A DNA stretch of 64,000 nt from Acidovorax radicis N35 (GCF_000204195.1 NZ_AFBG01000020.1:434001-498000), one strand, 5' to 3'. Positions 46,427-57,998 are shown, numbered from the stretch's first letter. Notes: a model not told the origin generated them from the letters alone. Numbers and translations: made by a program.

Positions 46427-47778
46427 CCACCGCAGCACAGATCCTCTCGCAGTTCCAGGCCACCGGCGTCCAGACCTGCTTCCACGACCGCCACATCAAC
46501 CCGCAGATCTATGCGGGCCTGGACGGCACGAACTGGAGCATCAAGGACTACGAAGCGCGCGGCGGCTACGCCGCGCTGCGCAAGATCCTGGGTACCGACG
46601 GCAGCGAGCCGCTGACGCAGGACCAGGTCATTGCCACCGTCAAGGAATCGGGTCTGCGCGGCCGCGGCGGCGCGGGCTTCCCCACTGGCCTCAAGTGGAG
46701 CTTCATGCCCCGCTCGTTCCCTGGCCAGAAGTACCTCGTGTGCAACTCCGACGAAGGCGAGCCAGGCACCTGCAAGGACCGTGACATCCTGCAGTTCAAC
46801 CCGCACATCGTCATCGAAGGCATGATCATCGCGGCCTACGCGATGGGCATCTCCGTGGGTTACAACTACATCCACGGCGAAATCTTCCAGACCTACGACC
46901 GCTTCGAAGAAGCGCTCGAAGAGGCACGTGCCGCCGGCTACCTGGGCGACAAGATCCTGGGCAGCAACTTCAGCTTCCAGCTGCATGCAGCGCACGGTTT
47001 CGGCGCCTACATCTGTGGCGAAGAGACCGCGCTGCTCGAGTCGCTGGAAGGCAAGAAGGGCCAGCCGCGCTTCAAGCCACCGTTCCCCGCAAGCTTCGGT
47101 TTGTACGGCAAGCCCACCACAATCAACAACACCGAGACCTTCGCGGCCGTGCCGTGGATCATCCGCAATGGCGGTGCGGCGTACCTGGAGTGTGGCAAGC
47201 CCAACAACGGCGGCACCAAGATCTTCTCGGTCTCGGGCGACGTGGAAAAGCCTGGCAACTATGAAGTGCCGATGGGCACGCCCTTCGCCAAGCTGCTCGA
47301 ACTAGCCGGTGGCGTGCGCAAGGGGCGCCAGCTCAAGGCGGTGATCCCTGGTGGCTCGTCCTCTCCGGTGCTGCCAGCTTCCATCATCATGGAATGCACG
47401 CTGGACTACGACTCCATCGCCAAGGCCGGCTCCATGCTGGGCTCGGGCGCCGTGATCGTGATGGACGACTCCCGCAGCATGGTCGAAAGCCTGCTGCGCC
47501 TGTCGTACTTCTATTCGCACGAATCCTGTGGCCAGTGCACGCCCTGCCGCGAAGGCACCGGCTGGATGTGGCGCGTGATCGACCGTATCCAGCACAACCA
47601 GGGCCGCACGGGCGACCTGGATCTGCTCAATTCGGTGGCAGACAACATCCAGGGCCGGACGATCTGCGCGCTGGGCGACGCTGCCGCGATGCCGGTGCGC
47701 GCCATGATCAAGCATTTCCGTCCCGAGTTTGAAGCACTGATCCGGAACAACGCCTCCCAGGCTGCGACCTCCGCCTGA
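46423..47778 (+). CDS. nuoF: NADH-quinone oxidoreductase subunit F
   Basis: 51-kDa-type subunit where NADH reduces FMN, 451 residues. The nucleotide site is [32 protein letters not shown] follows, and [15 protein letters not shown] plus a later Cys in [10 protein letters not shown] bind 4Fe-4S cluster N3. The start is the ATG overlapping the nuoE stop; an upstream in-frame stretch inside nuoE is not coding. Confidence 0.97.
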   Translation: MTTAAQILSQFQATGVQTCFHDRHINPQIYAGLDGTNWSIKDYEARGGYAALRKILGTDGSEPLTQDQVIATVKESGLRGRGGAGFPTGLKWSFMPRSFPGQKYLVCNSDEGEPGTCKDRDILQFNPHIVIEGMIIAAYAMGISVGYNYIHGEIFQTYDRFEEALEEARAAGYLGDKILGSNFSFQLHAAHGFGAYICGEETALLESLEGKKGQPRFKPPFPASFGLYGKPTTINNTETFAAVPWIIRNGGAAYLECGKPNNGGTKIFSVSGDVEKPGNYEVPMGTPFAKLLELAGGVRKGRQLKAVIPGGSSSPVLPASIIMECTLDYDSIAKAGSMLGSGAVIVMDDSRSMVESLLRLSYFYSHESCGQCTPCREGTGWMWRVIDRIQHNQGRTGDLDLLNSVADNIQGRTICALGDAAAMPVRAMIKHFRPEFEALIRNNASQAATSA

Positions 47779-47792
47779 TCGCGAGAAGACAT

Positions 47793-49937
47793 ATGGTTGA
47801 AATTGAACTGGACGGTCAGAAAGTGGAAGTCGCCGAAGGTTGCATGGTGATGCATGCAGCCGAGAAGGCGGGCACCTACATTCCACATTTCTGCTACCAC
47901 AAGAAGCTTTCGATTGCCGCCAACTGCCGCATGTGCCTGGTGGATGTGGAAAAGGCACCCAAGCCCATGCCCGCCTGCGCCACGCCGGTGACGCAGGGCA
48001 TGATCGTGCGCACCAAGAGCGACAAGGCCATCAAGGCCCAGCAGTCGGTCATGGAATTTTTGCTGATCAATCACCCGTTGGACTGCCCCATCTGTGACCA
48101 GGGTGGCGAGTGCCAGCTGCAGGATCTGGCCGTCGGCTATGGCGGATCTTCCTCGCGCTATGAGGAAGAAAAGCGCGTGGTGCCCGTCAAGGATGTGGGG
48201 CCGCTGATTTCCATGCAGGAAATGAGTCGCTGCATTCACTGCACCCGCTGCGTGCGCTTTGGCCAGGAGGTGGCTGGGGTGATGGAGTTGGGCATGATCC
48301 ATCGCGGCGAGCATTCCGAAATCACCACGGTGACTGGTGACACGGTAGATTCAGAGCTTTCGGGCAACATGATCGACATCTGCCCCGTGGGTGCCTTGAC
48401 CAGCAAGCCGTTCCGCTACAGCGCCCGTACCTGGGAGCTGTCGCGCCGCCGCTCGGTCAGCCCGCACGACTCCACCGGCGCCAACCTGATCGTTCAGGTC
48501 AAGAACCACAAGGTCATGCGTGTCGTGCCGCTGGAGAACGAAGCCGTCAACGAATGCTGGATCGCCGACCGTGACCGTTTCTCCTACGAATCGCTCAACA
48601 GCGACGAACGCCTGACCCAGCCCATGCTCAAGCAGGGCGGGGTGTGGAAGGAAGTCGACTGGCAGACTGCGCTCGAGTACGTGGCCAATGGCCTCAAGAA
48701 CATCAAGAACGACCACGGTGCCAAGAGCATCGGCGCTTTGGTGAGCCCGCACAGCACGGTCGAAGAGCTGTACCTGGCCAGTGCGCTGGTGCGCGGCATT
48801 GGCAGCGACAACATCGACTACCGCCTGCGCAATGCTGAGTTCGCTGCACCCGAAGGCATCCGTTGGCTGGGTACGTCCATCGCTTCCCTGTCCACGCTGC
48901 AACGCGTGCTGGTGGTGGGCTCCAACCTGCGCAAGGACCATCCGCTGTTCGCGCAGCGCATCCGACAGGCTGCCCGCCATGGCTGCCAGGTCACGGCTGT
49001 GGGCTCTGTGGCCCACGACTGGGCCATGCCTGTGTCGTCGTTCGTTGCGCAAAGCGCCAGCGAATGGGTGCAGACACTCGGCGGCATCGCCTCTGCAGTG
49101 GCACAGGAAAAGGGCGTGACCGCTCCTCAGGGCGCTGCAGCCTACGACGACGCCACCCAGGCCATCGCCCGCGCGCTGCTCGGCGGTGAGCGCAAAGCCG
49201 TGCTGCTAGGCAACGCCGCAGCGCATCATGCGCAGGCCACGCAATTGCTGTCGTTGGCCAACTGGATCGGCGAGCACACGGGTGCCTCGGTGGGCTACCT
49301 TACGGAAGCCGCCAACACGGTGGGCGCGCAGTTTGCGGGTGCTCATCCTGTGAACGGTGGATTGAATGCGGGTCAGATGCTCTCGGGTGGACTGAAGGCG
49401 GCTGTGCTGCTCAACACCGAGCCGGTCCATGACTCGGCGGCAGGTGCCAACGCTGCTGCTGCGCTGTCTGGTGCAGAGATGGTGGTGACCTTGAGCCCCT
49501 TCAAGGCCAACCTGGAGTTCAGTGACGTTCTGTTGCCAATTGCTCCCTTCACCGAAACCTCCGGCAGCTTCATCAACGCCGAAGGCCGCCTGCAGAGCTT
49601 CCATGCGGTGGTGCGCCCCCTGGGCGATACCCGCCCTGCGTGGAAGGTCCTGCGCGTGCTGGCCAACCTGCTGGGTGTGTCCGGTTTCGACTTCGAGACC
49701 TCGCAAGACGTGCTGGCACGCGCCACCAACGCCGCGGCCGGTACCGTCACGCAAGTGCCTGCTGAACAGCTGTCGAACCTGGTGACTGCGGTGCCTGCTG
49801 CGGCCGCAGCAGGCACCGCAACCGCCTGCGAGCCTGTGGTCGCTTCCATCTATCAACTCGACGGCCTCGTGCGCCGTTCCACGTCGCTGCAGCTCACCGC
49901 CGATGCGCGCACGGCACGTGAAGGAGTCGCCGCATGA
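47793..49937 (+). CDS. nuoG: NADH-quinone oxidoreductase subunit G
   Basis: 75-kDa-type subunit of 714 residues. The N-terminal part holds a 2Fe-2S site ([20 protein letters not shown]) and 4Fe-4S sites ([20 protein letters not shown] and [17 protein letters not shown]). The rest is a molybdopterin-oxidoreductase-like domain without cofactor. An Ala-rich stretch near residues 635-660 is variable. It overlaps nuoH by four bases. Confidence 0.97.
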   Translation: MVEIELDGQKVEVAEGCMVMHAAEKAGTYIPHFCYHKKLSIAANCRMCLVDVEKAPKPMPACATPVTQGMIVRTKSDKAIKAQQSVMEFLLINHPLDCPICDQGGECQLQDLAVGYGGSSSRYEEEKRVVPVKDVGPLISMQEMSRCIHCTRCVRFGQEVAGVMELGMIHRGEHSEITTVTGDTVDSELSGNMIDICPVGALTSKPFRYSARTWELSRRRSVSPHDSTGANLIVQVKNHKVMRVVPLENEAVNECWIADRDRFSYESLNSDERLTQPMLKQGGVWKEVDWQTALEYVANGLKNIKNDHGAKSIGALVSPHSTVEELYLASALVRGIGSDNIDYRLRNAEFAAPEGIRWLGTSIASLSTLQRVLVVGSNLRKDHPLFAQRIRQAARHGCQVTAVGSVAHDWAMPVSSFVAQSASEWVQTLGGIASAVAQEKGVTAPQGAAAYDDATQAIARALLGGERKAVLLGNAAAHHAQATQLLSLANWIGEHTGASVGYLTEAANTVGAQFAGAHPVNGGLNAGQMLSGGLKAAVLLNTEPVHDSAAGANAAAALSGAEMVVTLSPFKANLEFSDVLLPIAPFTETSGSFINAEGRLQSFHAVVRPLGDTRPAWKVLRVLANLLGVSGFDFETSQDVLARATNAAAGTVTQVPAEQLSNLVTAVPAAAAAGTATACEPVVASIYQLDGLVRRSTSLQLTADARTAREGVAA

Positions 49938-51016
49938 TCGACGCGATCTACAACGCGGGCCTGAACCTGCTTTCCTTTGGCTGGTGGACCGGCGTTGTCT
50001 GGCCCGTGCTCTGGATTTTGATCAAGATCGTCTGCATTTTGGCTCCTCTGATGGGCGCAGTGGCCTACCTCACGCTGTGGGAGCGCAAGCTGCTCGGCTT
50101 CATGCAGGTGCGCCATGGTCCCAACCGGGTTGGTCCACTCGGCTTGCTGCAACCGATTGCAGACGCTCTGAAGCTGCTGACCAAGGAAATCATCCAGCCT
50201 ACGGCGGCCAGCAAGGGTCTGTTTGTATTGGGTCCCATCATGGCGATCATGCCGGCGCTTGCCGCATGGGTCGCGATCCCCTTCGGTCCCGATGTCGCGC
50301 TGGCCAACGTCAATGCCGGTTTGCTCTTGGTGATGGCGATTACCTCCATCGAAGTCTATGGCGTGATCATCGCCGGCTGGGCATCGAACTCCAAGTACGC
50401 CTTCTTGGGCGCACTGCGCGCCTCGGCGCAGATGGTGAGCTACGAAATCGCCATGGGCTTCTGCTTCCTGGTGGTGATCATGGTCTCGGGCAGCATGAAC
50501 CTGACCGAAATCGTGATGTCCCAGTCCCGTGGTATGGCCGCAGACAAGGGCCTGGTATTCCTGTCCTGGAACTGGCTGCCGCTGCTGCCCATCTTTCTGG
50601 TGTACCTGATCTCCGGCGTGGCTGAAACCAACCGCCACCCCTTCGACGTGGTCGAGGGTGAAGCCGAAATCGTGGCCGGCCACATGGTCGAGTACTCGGG
50701 TATGGGTTTCGCCGTGTTTTTCCTGGCCGAATACGCCAGCATGTGGCTGGTGTCCATCCTGGCGGCGCTGATGTTCCTGGGCGGCTGGCTGTCGCCCATT
50801 GACAGCGTGCTGTTCAACTGGGTGCCGGGCTGGATCTGGCTGGGTATCAAGACTTTCGTCGTGGTGTCCATGTTCATCTGGATCCGCGCCACCTTCCCGC
50901 GCTTTCGCTATGACCAGATCATGCGTCTGGGCTGGAAGATCTTCATTCCGGTCACCCTGGTGTGGCTGCTCATCGTCGGCGGGTGGTTGCTCTCGCCGTG
51001 GAACATCTGGAAATAA
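49934..51016 (+). CDS. nuoH: NADH-quinone oxidoreductase subunit H
   Basis: Membrane subunit next to the quinone channel, 360 residues with about eight to nine helices. [20 protein letters not shown] and [18 protein letters not shown] are conserved. The acidic loop [20 protein letters not shown] is implicated in coupling quinone reduction to proton pumping. The ATG overlaps the nuoG stop. Confidence 0.97.
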   Translation: MIDAIYNAGLNLLSFGWWTGVVWPVLWILIKIVCILAPLMGAVAYLTLWERKLLGFMQVRHGPNRVGPLGLLQPIADALKLLTKEIIQPTAASKGLFVLGPIMAIMPALAAWVAIPFGPDVALANVNAGLLLVMAITSIEVYGVIIAGWASNSKYAFLGALRASAQMVSYEIAMGFCFLVVIMVSGSMNLTEIVMSQSRGMAADKGLVFLSWNWLPLLPIFLVYLISGVAETNRHPFDVVEGEAEIVAGHMVEYSGMGFAVFFLAEYASMWLVSILAALMFLGGWLSPIDSVLFNWVPGWIWLGIKTFVVVSMFIWIRATFPRFRYDQIMRLGWKIFIPVTLVWLLIVGGWLLSPWNIWK

Positions 51017-51028
51017 GCGGGGACACAC

Positions 51029-51541
51029 ATGACTGCTGTTGCTGCTGCTGCACCTTTCTCGTTCAAGGATTTCTTCAAGAGCTTCATGCTCGTGGAGCTG
51101 CTCAAGGGCATGGCCCTGACGGGCCGCTACGCCTTTCGCCGCAAGGTGACCGTGCAGTTTCCCGAAGAGAAGACACCCTTGTCGCCGCGCTTTCGCGGCC
51201 TGCATGCCCTGCGCCGTTACGACAATGGTGAAGAGCGCTGCATCGCCTGCAAGCTGTGCGAGGCGGTTTGCCCCGCCATGGCGATCACGATTGAATCGGA
51301 CGTGCGTGCCGATGGCTCCCGTCGCACCACGCGCTATGACATTGATCTGACCAAGTGCATCTTTTGCGGTTTCTGCGAGGAAAGCTGCCCGGTGGATTCC
51401 ATCGTGGAGACACACATCTTTGAGTACCACGGCGAGAAGCGTGGCGATCTGTATTTCACGAAGGACATGCTCCTGGCCGTGGGTGACCGGTACGAAGGTG
51501 AAATCGCGGCAGCCAAGGCTGCAGATGCCAAGTACCGCTGA
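51029..51541 (+). CDS. nuoI: NADH-quinone oxidoreductase subunit I
   Basis: Peripheral-arm ferredoxin-like subunit of 170 residues that carries clusters N6a and N6b. Two CxxCxxCxxxCP motifs are present: [16 protein letters not shown] and [16 protein letters not shown]. It starts 12 bases after nuoH. Confidence 0.97.
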   Translation: MTAVAAAAPFSFKDFFKSFMLVELLKGMALTGRYAFRRKVTVQFPEEKTPLSPRFRGLHALRRYDNGEERCIACKLCEAVCPAMAITIESDVRADGSRRTTRYDIDLTKCIFCGFCEESCPVDSIVETHIFEYHGEKRGDLYFTKDMLLAVGDRYEGEIAAAKAADAKYR

Positions 51542-51591
51542 GCGGTGCCTGGTTCAGCCTCTTTGCCAGACTTTCTATAAAGACCCGATTC

Positions 51592-52260
51592 ATGGACGCC
51601 AAGACTGGTTTCTTCTATCTCTTCTCGGTGGTGCTGCTGTTTGCAGCCTTCCGGGTCATCACCGCGCGCAATCCTGTGCATGCCGTGCTCTATCTCATCC
51701 TCGCGTTCTCACAGGCGGCCGCAGTTTGGTTGTTGCTCAAAGCCGAGTTTCTGGCCATTGCCCTTGTATTGGTGTACTTGGGCGCAGTGATGGTGCTCTT
51801 CCTGTTCGTCGTGATGATGTTGGACATCCACATCGATACGGTGCGCAAGGGTTTCTGGAAGCACTTTCCCCTCGCTGCTACTGTGGGTGCCTTGATTGCG
51901 CTGGAAATGGCCGCTGTGCTGATGGGCGGTTTCCGTGGCATGGACGAGCCAAAGGCCGTCGCTACGGCAGTGGATGCTGCAGGTCACGTGGTGCAGTACT
52001 CAAACACCAAGGCACTGGGCAAGCTGCTCTACACCGAATATCTCTATCCGGTGGAAATCGCAGCCGTGATCCTGCTGGTGGCCATGATCGCTGCCATCGC
52101 TCTGACTCTGCGCCAGCGCAAGGATAGCAAGGCCATCAATCCTTCCTTGCAGATCCGCGTGCGCGCTGCGGACCGTCTGGAAGTGGTGAAAGTTGCCGCG
52201 ACCCAGAAGGCAGCGGACGAAGCACCGACTGAGACCGCTGCCGAGGAGAAAAAAGCATGA
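51592..52260 (+). CDS. nuoJ: NADH-quinone oxidoreductase subunit J
   Basis: Membrane subunit of 222 residues with five helices. [20 protein letters not shown] and [20 protein letters not shown] are conserved. The C-terminal tail is charged and Ala/Glu/Lys-rich ([17 protein letters not shown]), longer than in E. coli. It overlaps nuoK by four bases. Confidence 0.96.
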   Translation: MDAKTGFFYLFSVVLLFAAFRVITARNPVHAVLYLILAFSQAAAVWLLLKAEFLAIALVLVYLGAVMVLFLFVVMMLDIHIDTVRKGFWKHFPLAATVGALIALEMAAVLMGGFRGMDEPKAVATAVDAAGHVVQYSNTKALGKLLYTEYLYPVEIAAVILLVAMIAAIALTLRQRKDSKAINPSLQIRVRAADRLEVVKVAATQKAADEAPTETAAEEKKA

Positions 52261-52565
52261 CGCTGACTTTGGGCCATTTCCTCTCGCTGGGCGCGATGCT
52301 GTTCGCGCTGGCCGTGATCGGCATTTTCCTGAACCGCAAAAACCTGATTGTGCTGCTGATGGCGATCGAGTTGATGCTGCTGGCGGTCAACATGAACTTC
52401 GTGGCGTTTTCGCACTACCTGGGCGACATGCATGGCCAGGTGTTCGTGTTCTTCATCCTGACAGTGGCAGCTGCCGAGTCGGCCATCGGTCTGGCCATCC
52501 TGGTGCTCCTGTTCCGCAACAAGTCCAGCATCAACGCGGAAGACCTCAACACCCTCAAGGGTTGA
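52257..52565 (+). CDS. nuoK: NADH-quinone oxidoreductase subunit K
   Basis: MrpC-like membrane subunit, 102 residues with three helices. The two buried Glu residues important for proton transfer lie in [15 protein letters not shown] and [12 protein letters not shown]. The ATG overlaps the nuoJ stop. Confidence 0.97.
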   Translation: MTLTLGHFLSLGAMLFALAVIGIFLNRKNLIVLLMAIELMLLAVNMNFVAFSHYLGDMHGQVFVFFILTVAAAESAIGLAILVLLFRNKSSINAEDLNTLKG

Positions 52566-52596
52566 TGGGTCGCCAGCATTCCCAAGGTTCTCAAGA

Positions 52597-54645
52597 ATGA
52601 GTCAAACCCTCTCTGCTTCAACGCTCCTGGCCGTGCCGCTGGCACCGCTGGCGGGCGCATTGCTGGCCGGTATTTTCGGCACGACCTTCGGTGGTAACTG
52701 GATCGGTCGACGACTTTCCCACACCCTCACCATCCTGGGCGTGCTGGTCGCGTTCGTGCTGTCTGCGATGACGCTCAAGAGCGTGGCGCTGGACGGTGCC
52801 CGCTTCAACGAGACGCTCTACACCTGGATGGTGGTGGGCGGCCTCAAGATGGAGGTCGGTTTCCTGATCGACAGCCTCACCGCCATGATGATGGTGGTCG
52901 TGACCTTCGTGTCGCTGATGGTGCACATCTACACCATCGGCTACATGGAAGAAGACGACGGCTACAACCGTTTCTTTGCCTACATCTCCCTGTTCACGTT
53001 CTCCATGCTCATGCTCGTCATGAGCAACAACCTGCTGCAGCTGTTCTTCGGCTGGGAAGCCGTGGGCCTGGTGTCCTACCTGCTGATCGGCTTCTGGTTC
53101 AACAAGCCGACGGCGATCTTCGCCAACATGAAGGCGTTCCTGGTCAACCGCGTGGGCGACTTCGGCTTCATCCTGGGCATCGGCCTGATCGCGGCCTACA
53201 CCGGCACGCTCAACTACAGCGAGATCTTCGCCAAGGCTGGCGAACTGGGCGGTCTGCCGTTCCCGGGCACCGACTGGATGCTGATCACCGTCATCTGCAT
53301 CTGCCTGTTCATCGGCGCGATGGGCAAGTCCGCCCAGTTCCCGTTGCACGTGTGGCTGCCCGATTCGATGGAAGGCCCAACCCCCATCTCGGCACTGATC
53401 CACGCGGCCACCATGGTGACTGCCGGCATCTTCATGGTGTCGCGCATGTCGCCGCTGTTTGAGCTGTCGGACACCGCGCTCAATTTCATCCTGATCATCG
53501 GTTCCATCACGGCCCTGTTCATGGGCTTCCTGGGCATCATCCAGAACGACATCAAGCGTGTGGTGGCTTATTCGACGCTCTCGCAGCTTGGCTACATGAC
53601 CGTGGCCTTGGGGGCATCGGCATACTCGGTGGCCGTGTTCCACCTGATGACCCACGCGTTCTTCAAGGCGCTGCTGTTCCTGGGGGCAGGTTCGGTCATC
53701 ATGGGTATGCACCACAACCAGGACATCCGCTGGATGGGTGGCGTGCGCAAGTACATGCCAATCACCTGGATCACGTCGCTGCTGGGTTCGCTCGCACTGA
53801 TTGGCACGCCCCTGTTCGCGGGTTTCTACTCCAAGGACAGCATCATCGAGGCGGTGCATTTCAGCCACCTGCCCGCAGCCGGTTTTGCACACTTTGCCGT
53901 GCTCGCAGGCGTGTTCATTACGGCGTTCTACTCGTTCCGCATGTACTTCCTGGTCTTCCACGGCAAGGAACGGTTCGACCAGAACCCCGACGCACACCAT
54001 GATGCGCACCATGACGACCATGGCCACGGCCATGACGATCACCATGAGCCGCACGAGTCTCCATGGGTGGTAACGGTGCCCCTGGTGCTGCTGGCCATTC
54101 CATCGGTGGTAGTGGGTTTCATGTTCATCCAGCCCATGCTGTTCGGCGACTTTTTCAAGGGCGTGATCTTTGTCGATGCGGTCAAACACCCTGCGATGGC
54201 TAAGCTGGCGGAGATCTTCCACGGCCCGGTGGCGATGGCCCTGCACGGGCTTCAGACCGCGCCGTTCTGGCTGGCAGCGGCTGGCGTGGCCCTGTCGTAC
54301 TACATGTACATGGTGAACCCGGCCTTGCCTGCCGCGATCAAGCGCACCTGCATGCCGATCTACACGCTGTTCGAAAACAAGTACTACCTCGACTGGATCA
54401 ACGAGAACATCCTGGCCCGTGGTGCACGCGCTCTGGGGGTTGGCCTGTGGAAGGTTGGCGACCAAGCCATCATCGACGGCGCTCTCGTGAATGGGTCATG
54501 GAAGGCGGTACGAGGGGTTTCCGGCATCGTGCGCTGGATGCAGTCGGGCTTTATCTTCCACTACGCGCTGGTGATGATCCTGGGTGTCTTCGCACTGATG
54601 ACCTGGTTTGTCTGGGGCGACGCTCTCTTGCAGCTCATCAAATAA
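52597..54645 (+). CDS. nuoL: NADH-quinone oxidoreductase subunit L
   Basis: Distal antiporter-like proton-pumping subunit, 682 residues with about 16 helices and the long lateral helix. FFGWEAVGLVSYLLIGFWFN carries the conserved Glu. KSAQFPLHVWLPDSMEGPTP and STLSQLGYM are as in the family. A His/Asp-rich loop (about residues 464-490, HHDAHHDDHGHGHDDHHEPH) lies between helices and looks able to bind metal; function unknown. Confidence 0.97.
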   Translation: MSQTLSASTLLAVPLAPLAGALLAGIFGTTFGGNWIGRRLSHTLTILGVLVAFVLSAMTLKSVALDGARFNETLYTWMVVGGLKMEVGFLIDSLTAMMMVVVTFVSLMVHIYTIGYMEEDDGYNRFFAYISLFTFSMLMLVMSNNLLQLFFGWEAVGLVSYLLIGFWFNKPTAIFANMKAFLVNRVGDFGFILGIGLIAAYTGTLNYSEIFAKAGELGGLPFPGTDWMLITVICICLFIGAMGKSAQFPLHVWLPDSMEGPTPISALIHAATMVTAGIFMVSRMSPLFELSDTALNFILIIGSITALFMGFLGIIQNDIKRVVAYSTLSQLGYMTVALGASAYSVAVFHLMTHAFFKALLFLGAGSVIMGMHHNQDIRWMGGVRKYMPITWITSLLGSLALIGTPLFAGFYSKDSIIEAVHFSHLPAAGFAHFAVLAGVFITAFYSFRMYFLVFHGKERFDQNPDAHHDAHHDDHGHGHDDHHEPHESPWVVTVPLVLLAIPSVVVGFMFIQPMLFGDFFKGVIFVDAVKHPAMAKLAEIFHGPVAMALHGLQTAPFWLAAAGVALSYYMYMVNPALPAAIKRTCMPIYTLFENKYYLDWINENILARGARALGVGLWKVGDQAIIDGALVNGSWKAVRGVSGIVRWMQSGFIFHYALVMILGVFALMTWFVWGDALLQLIK

Positions 54646-54657
54646 GGAAAACAACAA

Positions 54658-56133
54658 ATGGGTCTGTTGAGTCTTGCAATCTGGACACCGATTGCCTTCG
54701 GTGTGCTGCTGCTGGCCATTGGGCGGGATGAGCATGCCCGCGCGGTGCGCTGGCTGGCGTTGGTGGGGGCTGTGATTGGCTTCCTGGTGACACTGCCCTT
54801 GTACGACGGCTTCCAGTTGGGCACGGCGGCGATGCAGTTTGTCGAGAAGGCTGCCTGGATCGAGCGTTTCAATGTCCATTACCACCTGGGTGTGGACGGC
54901 ATCTCGTTCTGGTTCGTGCCGCTGACGGCGTTCATCACGGTCATCGTGGTTGTGGCTTCGTGGGAGTCCATCACCGAGCGCGTCAACCAGTACATGGGGG
55001 CGTTCCTGATCTTGTCGGGCCTCATGGTTGGCGTGTTCACGGCGTTGGACGGCATGCTGTTCTACGTGTTCTTCGAAGCCACGCTGATTCCGATGTACCT
55101 GATCATCGGTATCTGGGGTGGTCCCAACAAGATCTACGCGGCGTTCAAGTTCTTCCTGTACACGCTGCTCGGCTCGCTGCTCATGCTGATCGCGCTGATT
55201 TTCTTGTACAACCAGTCGGGCGGCAGCTTTGACATTGCCACGTGGCACCAGTTGCCTCTGAGCCGCACGGCGCAGACTCTGCTGTTCTTTGCCTTCTTTG
55301 CGGCTTTTGCCGTGAAGGTGCCCATGTGGCCGGTGCACACCTGGCTGCCCGACGTGCACGTGGAGGCGCCCACTGGCGGCTCCGCCGTGCTGGCGGCCAT
55401 CATGCTGAAGCTCGGCGCCTACGGCTTCCTGCGCTTCTCGATGCCCATCGCCCCCGACGCCTCGCGCGAATGGGCCTGGCTGATGATCGCGCTGTCGCTG
55501 ATCGCCGTGATCTACGTGGGCCTCGTGGCCATGGTCCAGAAGGACATGAAAAAGCTGGTGGCGTACTCGTCCGTGGCGCACATGGGCTTTGTGACCCTGG
55601 GTTTCTTCATCTTCAACGACCTGGGCGTCTCCGGCGGTCTGGTGCAGATGATTGCCCACGGCTTTGTCTCGGGTGCGATGTTCCTTTCCATCGGCGTGCT
55701 CTACGACCGCGTGCACTCCCGCGAGATCGCTGCCTATGGTGGCGTGGTCAACACCATGCCCAACTTCACGGCGTTTGCACTGCTGTTTGCGATGGCCAAT
55801 TGCGGCCTGCCGGGCACTGCCGGTTTTGTGGGCGAGTGGATGGTGATCCTTGGCGCCGTCAAGGCCAACTTCTGGATCGGACTGGCTGCCGCCACCGCGC
55901 TGATCTTTGGGGCCGCCTACACGCTGTGGATGTTCAAGCGCGTGTACCTGGGGCCTGTGGGCAATGACAACGTCAAGGGCCTGACGGACATCGACAGCCG
56001 TGAATTCCTGGTGCTGGCCCTGCTGGGCATCGCCGTGCTGGCCATGGGCCTGTATCCCCGTCCGTTCACGGACGTGATGGACACCTCGGTGGCGGAGCTG
56101 CTTAAGCACGTTGCGCTGTCCAAGCTGAACTAA
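54658..56133 (+). CDS. nuoM: NADH-quinone oxidoreductase subunit M
   Basis: Antiporter-like proton-pumping subunit, 491 residues with about 14 helices. The conserved Glu is in YVFFEATLIPMYLIIGIWGG and the Lys in AVKVPMWPVHTWLPDVHVEA. AYSSVAHMGFVTLG follows. It starts 12 bases after nuoL with AAGGAAA upstream. Confidence 0.97.
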   Translation: MGLLSLAIWTPIAFGVLLLAIGRDEHARAVRWLALVGAVIGFLVTLPLYDGFQLGTAAMQFVEKAAWIERFNVHYHLGVDGISFWFVPLTAFITVIVVVASWESITERVNQYMGAFLILSGLMVGVFTALDGMLFYVFFEATLIPMYLIIGIWGGPNKIYAAFKFFLYTLLGSLLMLIALIFLYNQSGGSFDIATWHQLPLSRTAQTLLFFAFFAAFAVKVPMWPVHTWLPDVHVEAPTGGSAVLAAIMLKLGAYGFLRFSMPIAPDASREWAWLMIALSLIAVIYVGLVAMVQKDMKKLVAYSSVAHMGFVTLGFFIFNDLGVSGGLVQMIAHGFVSGAMFLSIGVLYDRVHSREIAAYGGVVNTMPNFTAFALLFAMANCGLPGTAGFVGEWMVILGAVKANFWIGLAAATALIFGAAYTLWMFKRVYLGPVGNDNVKGLTDIDSREFLVLALLGIAVLAMGLYPRPFTDVMDTSVAELLKHVALSKLN

Positions 56134-56146
56134 GAGATTCAAGAAG

Positions 56147-57640
56147 ATGATTGACAACATCAGCTGGCTCGCGATTTACCCCGAAATCGTGCTGTTGACC
56201 ATGGCCTGCGTGATTGCGCTGGTCGATCTGGGCGTGCACAGCGCCCGCCGCACTGCTACCTACGTACTGACCCTGCTGACGCTGGCCGTGGTGGCAGGTC
56301 TGCAGGCGATGTATGCCAGCAGTGGCAATACCTTCTACGGTTTTGGCAACATGGTGGTCAGCGACGCCATGGGCAACTGGCTCAAGTGTTTTGCCACCGT
56401 GGCCATGATGATCACGTTGGTTTACGGGCGCCCCTATGCGGCGGATCGCGGCATGCTGCGCGGCGGTGAAATGTTCACGCTTTCGATGTTCGCGTTGTTG
56501 GGCATGTTCATCATGATCTCGGGCAACAACTTTCTCGTGATCTATCTGGGCCTGGAGCTGCTGACACTGTCAAGCTACGCGCTCGTGGCCCTGCGCCGCG
56601 ACAACGCCACGGCCACCGAAGCGGCCATGAAGTACTTCGTGCTGGGCGCGATGGCCAGCGGTTTCCTGCTGTACGGCCTCTCCATGATCTACGGTGCCAC
56701 CGGCTCGCTCGATATCGGCCAGGTGTTCAAGGCCGTCAATTCGGGCCAGATTCGCCACCAAGTGCTGGTGTTCGGCCTCGTCTTCGTGGTGGCTGGTCTG
56801 GCTTTCAAGCTGGGTGTGGTGCCTTTCCACATGTGGATTCCCGACGTGTACCAGGGCGCTCCCACGGCGGTCACGCTCATGATCGGTGGCGCGCCCAAGC
56901 TGGCAGCATTTGCCATCACCATCCGCCTGCTGGTGGACGGCTTGCTGCCCCTCGCGATCGACTGGCAACAGATGCTGGCGGTGCTGGCCATTGGTTCGCT
57001 GCTCGTGGGCAACCTTGCGGCCATTGCGCAGACCAATCTGAAGCGCATGCTGGCGTACTCCACGATTTCACAGATGGGCTTTGTGCTGCTGGGCCTGATG
57101 TCGGGTGTGGTGAATGGCAATGTGGATGCCACCGCTGTGGAGAATGCCTACAGCGCCTCGATGTTCTACGTGGTGACCTATGTGCTCACCACCCTGGCGG
57201 CCTTCGGCGTGATTTTGCTGCTGGCCCGTGAAGGCTTCGAGAGCGAAGAGATTTCAGACTTTGCCGGCCTCAACCAGCGCAGCCCGCTCTACGCTGGCGT
57301 GATGGCCGTGTGCCTGTTCTCCATGGCTGGTATTCCTCCGCTGGTGGGTTTCTACGCCAAACTGGCCGTGCTACAGGCGTTGGTGGCCTCAGGCCAGAGC
57401 CTTTACATCGCGATGGCGGTGTTCGCAGTGATCATGTCGTTGATTGGCGCGTTCTACTACCTGCGGGTCGTCAAGGTCATGTACTTCGATGCACCGCTGA
57501 CGGCTTCGAGCGTCTCCGCGCCAGTGGATGTGCGTGTCGTGCTGACTCTCAATGGCGCGCTCCTTCTGGTGCTGGGCCTTTTGCCCGGTGGCCTGATGGC
57601 CCTCTGCGCTGACGCTGTTGTGCGCGCGTTGGCAACCTGA
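56147..57640 (+). CDS. nuoN: NADH-quinone oxidoreductase subunit N
   Basis: Third antiporter-like subunit, 497 residues. YLGLELLTLSSYALVALRRD, KLGVVPFHMWIPDVYQGAPT and AYSTISQMGFVLLGL are diagnostic. It ends the set of 14 structural nuo genes, and two small conserved genes follow on the same strand. Confidence 0.97.
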   Translation: MIDNISWLAIYPEIVLLTMACVIALVDLGVHSARRTATYVLTLLTLAVVAGLQAMYASSGNTFYGFGNMVVSDAMGNWLKCFATVAMMITLVYGRPYAADRGMLRGGEMFTLSMFALLGMFIMISGNNFLVIYLGLELLTLSSYALVALRRDNATATEAAMKYFVLGAMASGFLLYGLSMIYGATGSLDIGQVFKAVNSGQIRHQVLVFGLVFVVAGLAFKLGVVPFHMWIPDVYQGAPTAVTLMIGGAPKLAAFAITIRLLVDGLLPLAIDWQQMLAVLAIGSLLVGNLAAIAQTNLKRMLAYSTISQMGFVLLGLMSGVVNGNVDATAVENAYSASMFYVVTYVLTTLAAFGVILLLAREGFESEEISDFAGLNQRSPLYAGVMAVCLFSMAGIPPLVGFYAKLAVLQALVASGQSLYIAMAVFAVIMSLIGAFYYLRVVKVMYFDAPLTASSVSAPVDVRVVLTLNGALLLVLGLLPGGLMALCADAVVRALAT

Positions 57641-57665
57641 GCCTTATCCGCTTTCTGCTGCTCCT

Positions 57666-57974
57666 GTGTCGCTTACCGGGTCCGTCTGGCTGGTCATTGT
57701 GGCAGCCTTCATCGCTGCCAACCTGCCATTTGTAAACCACCGCTGGTTAGCGGTGGGGCCTGTGGCTGCAGCCCCGCGCAAGCCGCTGGTGGGCCGTCTT
57801 GCCGAGCTCATCCTGCTGTACTTTCTGGTGGGTGGCCTGGCGTTGCTGCTGGAGCGCAGGGCCGGGCAGATTGCGCCGCAAGGCTGGGAGTTCTATGCGA
57901 TCACCGGGACGCTGTTTCTCACGCTGGCCTTTCCGGGTTTTGTCTATCGTTACCTGCTGCGCCGCCACGGTTGA
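57666..57974 (+). CDS. DUF2818 small membrane protein, downstream of nuoN
   Basis: Protein of 102 residues with three hydrophobic segments. VWLVIVAAFIAANLPFVNHR, LLYFLVGGLALLLERRAGQI and PQGWEFYAITGTLFLTLAFP, then GFVYRYLLRR, match DUF2818 as I remember it. That family usually follows nuoN in betaproteobacteria. The GTG start is chosen because conserved sequence begins there; a longer frame begins inside the end of nuoN. A role in complex I assembly or stability is inferred from location only. Confidence 0.82.
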   Translation: MSLTGSVWLVIVAAFIAANLPFVNHRWLAVGPVAAAPRKPLVGRLAELILLYFLVGGLALLLERRAGQIAPQGWEFYAITGTLFLTLAFPGFVYRYLLRRHG

Positions 57975-57998
57975 TGGCCTGCGCATCTTGGTATTGCC

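Noticed and set aside
52618..54465. 615-residue minus-strand frame across nuoL
   Set aside because: Antisense shadow; His/Gln/Glu-rich sequence without domains.
54496..56160. 554-residue minus-strand frame across nuoM
   Set aside because: Antisense shadow; the nuoM frame has conserved antiporter motifs.
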